NCBI GenBank assembly: GCA_027339205.1
Contig: DAHWOV010000119.1
Span: 1-60,595 of the forward strand
DNA: 60,595 bases
Reading direction: 5' to 3'
DNA from: JAJYVT01 sp027339205
GTDB lineage: Bacteria > Actinomycetota > Acidimicrobiia > Acidimicrobiales > RAAP-2
Positions 57,585 through 60,595 of the stretch are shown piece after piece; the stretch's first letter is position 1, and each line of letters starts with the position of its first letter. The notes beneath the pieces were generated by a model. The model was not told where the DNA came from. It did no database searches and was given only the letters and a program-made list of their open reading frames with translations. Both the position numbers and the translations under genes were made by a program.

Positions 57585-57735
57585 CTCCACCGTCCAGGCA
57601 GGGGTCGCCGCGATCTCTCGGCTGTGCGACGGACCAGGCTCGTGCCTGAACGCGTCGCCTGGTCAGGCGGACCCAGAGGGTCCCTTCCGCGCACAGAGGC
57701 GCACCGGAGGTCTACGGCGACCGGAAGCTCGTTGC
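57585..57735 (-). promoter_or_regulatory. Probable L10 leader (autoregulatory rplJL leader RNA)
   Basis: The 187-nt gap between rplA and rplJ is structured on the coding strand: a perfect 8-bp stem GACCAGGC / GCCTGGTC with a 17-nt loop (57632-57664) and GGACCC-3 nt-GGGTCC (57669-57683). Most bacteria have an L10 leader here that binds the L10(L12)4 complex. I assign it by position and folding potential, not by a full covariance match. Confidence 0.5.
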
Positions 57736-57766
57736 CCGCACTCGTCGGGCTGTCACCGACAGGGTA

Positions 57767-58492
57767 TCAGGCGGTGGCCGCCAGCTCCTCTCCGACCTCC
57801 CGGGAACGGGCCGGGTCGATGTGCACCCCCGGGCCCATCGTCGAAGAGAGGGTCACCGCGAGCAGGTAGCGGCCTTTGGCGGCGGCGGGTTTCGCACGAA
57901 CCAGCTCCTCCACGACGGTTCGGACGTTCGCCGCGAGGTCGGACTTGTCGAAGGACACCTTGCCCACCGGGAGATGGACGTTGCCGACTTTGTCGGTGCG
58001 GTATTCCACGCGGCCACCCTTGAACTCGGCCACCGCCCGGCCGACGTCGCTCGTCACGGTCCCGGTCTTCGGGTTCGGCATGAGGCCCCGAGGCCCGAGG
58101 ACCCGCCCGAGCGTCCCGACCTGTCCCATGAGGTCGGGGGTGGCGATGGCCACGTCGAACTCCAAGAAACCCTCGTCGCGCACCCGCGCGACGAGGTCGT
58201 CGGCACCGACGACGTCGGCACCGGCCGCTCGTGCCTCGGCCGCCTGGTCACCCGCGGCGAAGACCGCGATCCTGACGGTCTTGCCGGTTCCCGCGGGCAG
58301 GCTGAGGGTGCCGCGGACGATCTGGTCGGCCTTGCGCGGGTCCACGCCGAGGCGGACCGCCAACTCGACGGTCTCGTCGAACTTCGCCGACGCCATCGAC
58401 TTCACGAGGTCGATGGCGTCGCCCACCCCGTAGAGGGCCTCGCGGTCGAAGCGTCCGCTGAGCGCCCGGTAGCGCTTGCCGTGCTGGCTCAT
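57767..58492 (-). CDS. rplA: Ribosomal protein L1
   Basis: 241 residues from the ATG giving MSQHGKRYRAL; KFDETVELAVRLGVDPRKADQ, FAAGDQA, LGPRGLMPNPKTGTV are diagnostic. L1 stalk protein; in other bacteria represses rplKA. 25 nt after rplK. Confidence 0.98.
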   Translation of the reverse strand: MSQHGKRYRALSGRFDREALYGVGDAIDLVKSMASAKFDETVELAVRLGVDPRKADQIVRGTLSLPAGTGKTVRIAVFAAGDQAAEARAAGADVVGADDLVARVRDEGFLEFDVAIATPDLMGQVGTLGRVLGPRGLMPNPKTGTVTSDVGRAVAEFKGGRVEYRTDKVGNVHLPVGKVSFDKSDLAANVRTVVEELVRAKPAAAKGRYLLAVTLSSTMGPGVHIDPARSREVGEELAATA

Positions 58493-58517
58493 CGATGTCC
58501 TCCGTCTCCCGCGCCGC

Positions 58518-58949
58518 TCACCCGGCGACTGCGATGCCCATCGATCGGGCAGTGCCCACGACCTGCTTCTTCGCCGCATCGAGGTCGTCAGTGTTGAGGT
58601 CCACCATCTTCACCCGCGCGATCTCCGTGAGCTGCTCATCGGAGATCGTGCCCGCTTGGGAACGCCCCGACGTGGCCGATCCCTTCTCCACCCCTGCGGC
58701 CTGTCGGAGGAGCACCGGCGTCGGCGTGGTCTTGAGGACGAAGGTGAAGGAACGGTCCTCGTAGATCGTGATCTCGACGGGCACGACCGTGCCTCGCATG
58801 GACTCGGTCGCGGCGTTGTACTGCTTGCAGAACTCCATCGTCTGGACCCCGTGGGGCCCGAGGGCGGTACCGACAGGGGGAGCGGGGGTCGCCTGGCCGG
58901 CCTGAAGCTGGATCTTGACCACAGCGAGGACGCGCTTGCGGGGGGGCAT
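58518..58949 (-). CDS. rplK: Ribosomal protein L11
   Basis: 143 residues; KIQLQAGQATPAPPVGTALGPHGV with the thiostrepton-region prolines, ending RSMGIAVAG. ATG with AAGGAGA upstream. GTPase-centre protein; 21 nt after nusG. Confidence 0.98.
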   Translation of the reverse strand: MPPRKRVLAVVKIQLQAGQATPAPPVGTALGPHGVQTMEFCKQYNAATESMRGTVVPVEITIYEDRSFTFVLKTTPTPVLLRQAAGVEKGSATSGRSQAGTISDEQLTEIARVKMVDLNTDDLDAAKKQVVGTARSMGIAVAG

Positions 58950-58970
58950 CGTGGGTTCTCCTTCGAGGGG

Positions 58971-59702
58971 TTAGAGCTTTGCGACCTGGCTGAACTCGAG
59001 CTCGACCGGCGTCTCCCGGCCGAAGATGTTGACGAGGACCTTCAGCTTCAGCTGGTCTTCATTGATCTCGGCGATCTGCCCGGAGAAGTCCGCAAACGGC
59101 CCCTCCTTCACCCGCACGGTCTCGTTCACCTCGTACTCGAGCTTCGGACGGCGCTGCTTCGCAGGTGCCTGGACGCCCTCGGGCCTCACCTGGAGGATGC
59201 TCTCCACCTCTTTTCGTGACAGAGGCGTCGGCTTGGTGCCCGGACCGACGAACCCGGTGACCCCAGGGGTGTTGCGGATCGCGCCCCACGTGTCATCGTC
59301 GAGATCGCTCCGGACGAGGAGGTAGCCGGGGAACACCTTCTTCTGGACGGTGACCCGCTTGCCGTTCTTCACCTCGACCACGTCCTCCATGGGGACGACG
59401 ACCTCGTAGACCCGGTCTTCCATCCCCCTCGAGGCGATGACGTTCTTCAGGTTGGAGGTGACCTTGTTCTCGTAGCCCGAGTACGTGTGGACGACGTACC
59501 AGCGGCCGGGACGGTCATAGGGGCTGGGGACGTAGGACTCCTCCTCGTCTTCGTCCTCGTCTTCGCCGTCGTCCTCGTCCGCACGGGCGGCGGCGTCGGG
59601 CTCCTCAACCTTGGCGGCGTCGAGGGCGCGCTCGGTGTCGGGAACCTGCTCTGTGGCTTCCTCGGAAAGCTCGGTGTCGAGTGTCACGTGCTGGCCGCTC
59701 AC
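58971..59702 (-). CDS. nusG: Transcription termination/antitermination factor NusG
   Basis: 243 residues: NGN domain (RWYVVHTYSGYENKV, VFPGYLLV, GVTGFVG) and KOW domain (VKEGPFADFSGQIAEI). The first ~60 residues are an extension with a run of Asp/Glu at about 42-55, as in many actinobacterial NusG proteins. GTG start overlaps the secE stop as GTGA. Confidence 0.97.
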   Translation of the reverse strand: MSGQHVTLDTELSEEATEQVPDTERALDAAKVEEPDAAARADEDDGEDEDEDEEESYVPSPYDRPGRWYVVHTYSGYENKVTSNLKNVIASRGMEDRVYEVVVPMEDVVEVKNGKRVTVQKKVFPGYLLVRSDLDDDTWGAIRNTPGVTGFVGPGTKPTPLSRKEVESILQVRPEGVQAPAKQRRPKLEYEVNETVRVKEGPFADFSGQIAEINEDQLKLKVLVNIFGRETPVELEFSQVAKL

Positions 59703-60016
59703 TTCTGGAACATGAAGTACACGCCCTTGCCGAAGGCGAGGTTCAAGAGGAAGATCAGCGCGACCATGATCACGAGCGTGAAGAAGACCACCATCGAGTA
59801 GTTGACCATCTCCACCCGGGTGGGCCAGGCTACCTGGCGCAGCTCGTCTCGGATCTCCCGGGCGAACTGGACCGGGGACGTCCGGCTTCGGACCGGCCTC
59901 GCCTCGCGGCGGGCAGGTCCGAGGTCGCCGAGCTCGAACGTGTCGGTCTCGAGATCCGCAGCGTCGGTCTCCGTACGGCCTCGCCGTTCCATCATGCGCT
60001 TGCTCTCGCGGTTCAC
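59699..60016 (-). CDS. secE: Preprotein translocase subunit SecE
   Basis: 105 residues with one C-terminal membrane helix (VVFFTLVIMVALIFLLNLAF) preceded by ELRQVAWPTRVEM, the conserved amphipathic element. The chosen GTG has GGAG about 7 nt upstream; ATGs at 59995 and 59992 are alternatives. The open frame continues into the tRNA-Trp gene, which rules out earlier starts. Confidence 0.93.
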   Translation of the reverse strand: MNRESKRMMERRGRTETDAADLETDTFELGDLGPARREARPVRSRTSPVQFAREIRDELRQVAWPTRVEMVNYSMVVFFTLVIMVALIFLLNLAFGKGVYFMFQK

Positions 60017-60076
60017 TGCCTCGCTCCGGCTGTCGATCGTCTTGCGGGAGTCGCTCCGCCCCGGGGGGGTTCCCAG

Positions 60077-60149
60077 CAGGGCAGGAGGGACTCGAACCCC
60101 CAACCGCCGGTTTTGGAGACCGGTGCTCTACCAGTTGAGCTACTGCCCT
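60077..60149 (-). tRNA. tRNA-Trp (CCA anticodon)
   Basis: 73 nt. Acceptor stem AGGGCAG / CTGCCCT, D-arm with AGCTCAACTGGTAGAGC, anticodon stem CCGGT/ACCGG around loop CTCCAAA, T-arm loop TTCGAGT, discriminator G. The 3' CCA is not encoded. Sits between rpmG and secE, its usual actinobacterial place. Confidence 0.97.
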
Positions 60150-60249
60150 CTGTCACCGCGGTCCTCGTCCGGGTCGCCGGCCACCGGGGCCGGCAGGCGT
60201 CGGACCTCGGGGGCAGCCCGCCACGATACCACCGCTGGCAGGGGGCAGC

Positions 60250-60414
60250 TCATCGGGTCTCCTTGTGGAGGGTGTGGCGCCTGTCCCACCGGCAGTACTT
60301 CTGCATCTCGATGCGTTCCCGATCGTTGAGCTTGTTCTTGGTGGTGATGTAGTTCCGCCGCTTGCAGACCTCGCAGGCGAGCGTCACCTGGACGCGCTTC
60401 TCGTTCTTCGCCAT
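60250..60414 (-). CDS. rpmG: Ribosomal protein L33
   Basis: 54 residues, MAKNEKRVQVTLACEVC to HTLHKETR. The first zinc pair C14/C17 is present, but the second pair is incomplete: C41 is followed by Arg-Trp-Asp where zinc forms have CxxC. ATG start with GGAGG upstream. Lies between tRNA-Met and tRNA-Trp and is followed by secE and nusG. Confidence 0.95.
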   Translation of the reverse strand: MAKNEKRVQVTLACEVCKRRNYITTKNKLNDRERIEMQKYCRWDRRHTLHKETR

Positions 60415-60457
60415 GGGAGCCTCCCTCGTGCTCGATCGGACGACCCGGTCCGTCCCG

Positions 60458-60531
60458 TAGCGGCGGCGGGACTCGAACCCGCGACAACACGATTATGAGC
60501 CGTGTGCTCTGACCAACTGAGCTACGCCGCC
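60458..60531 (-). tRNA. tRNA-Met (CAT anticodon, elongator type)
   Basis: 74 nt. Acceptor GGCGGCG / CGCCGCT with a terminal G-U pair, D-arm AGCTCAGTTGGTCAGAGC, anticodon loop CTCATAA, T-loop TTCGAGT, discriminator A. The paired first base argues against an initiator. tRNA-Ile2 also carries CAT, but the overall sequence resembles actinobacterial elongator Met. Confidence 0.93.
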
Positions 60532-60535
60532 GGGG

Positions 60536-60595
60536 AGCCCCCTGTCGGAATCGAACCGACGACACCAGCCTTACCATGGCTGTGCTCTGCCGACT
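60536..60595 (-). tRNA. tRNA-Thr (GGT anticodon), 5' end beyond the window
   Basis: The visible part begins in the D-arm (AGTCGGCAGAGC), then anticodon stem CAGCC/GGCTG with loop ATGGTAA, T-arm GTCGG-TTCGATT-CCGAC and acceptor 3' strand AGGGGGC. Only 4 nt separate it from tRNA-Met, so the two are processed from one precursor. Confidence 0.93.

Overview
The window is chromosomal DNA from a high-G+C actinobacterium. RpoC carries the long coiled-coil insertion in its N-terminal part that is typical of actinobacterial beta-prime subunits. The gene order matches the actinobacterial str/S10/spc/alpha gene block and what follows it (rpsI-glmM-glmS-acpS-nnr-alr-hydrolase-tsaE-tsaB-rimI-tsaD). GuaB3 and a DUF222/HNH protein are also typical of the phylum. 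GTG and TTG starts are frequent. I would guess an uncultured Acidimicrobiia-like lineage, but the sequence alone does not prove the class.

Layout. Apart from one DUF222/HNH gene at the left edge, all 71 other protein genes and three tRNAs lie on the minus strand, so transcription runs from high to low coordinates. In that direction: tRNA-Thr (cut by the edge), tRNA-Met, rpmG, tRNA-Trp, secE, nusG, rplK, rplA, a structured leader, rplJ, rplL; a 355-nt gap with two promoter-like sites; rpoB, rpoC; rpsL, rpsG, fusA, tuf, rpsJ; a 249-nt gap with a promoter-like site and hairpins; rplC to secY, adk, map; infA, rpmJ, rpsM, rpsK, rpsD, rpoA, rplQ, truA, rplM, rpsI. Envelope and maintenance genes follow: glmM, glmS, acpS, nnr, alr, an alpha/beta hydrolase, a family-4 uracil-DNA glycosylase, tsaE-tsaB-rimI-tsaD (t6A), rlmN; then groES-groEL behind a CIRCE operator, a Nudix hydrolase, guaB3 and pcrA. 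Last come a stand-alone B12-binding mutase subunit, sucC-sucD, and a purine/one-carbon block purN-purH-folD-metF.

How it works together. About 43 kb encodes transcription and translation machinery. The next block supplies UDP-GlcNAc precursors, D-alanine, carrier-protein activation, NAD(P)HX repair, t6A tRNA modification and 23S rRNA A2503 methylation. The final block links methylmalonyl-CoA/succinyl-CoA metabolism with 10-formyl-tetrahydrofolate production and use. Genes are packed tightly: many stops overlap the next start as NTGA, and all four variants (ATGA, GTGA, TTGA, CTGA) appear.

I found no phage, CRISPR array, IS element or defence island, and no clear new multi-gene system. The best leads are: three genes (infA, truA, pcrA) whose only sensible start is CTG; long low-complexity extensions on ribosomal proteins S3, L22 and L5; a promoter and structured leader separating rpsJ from rplC; a complete promoter/CIRCE/Shine-Dalgarno module before groES; and an 11-bp perfect hairpin straddling the rpoC stop codon.
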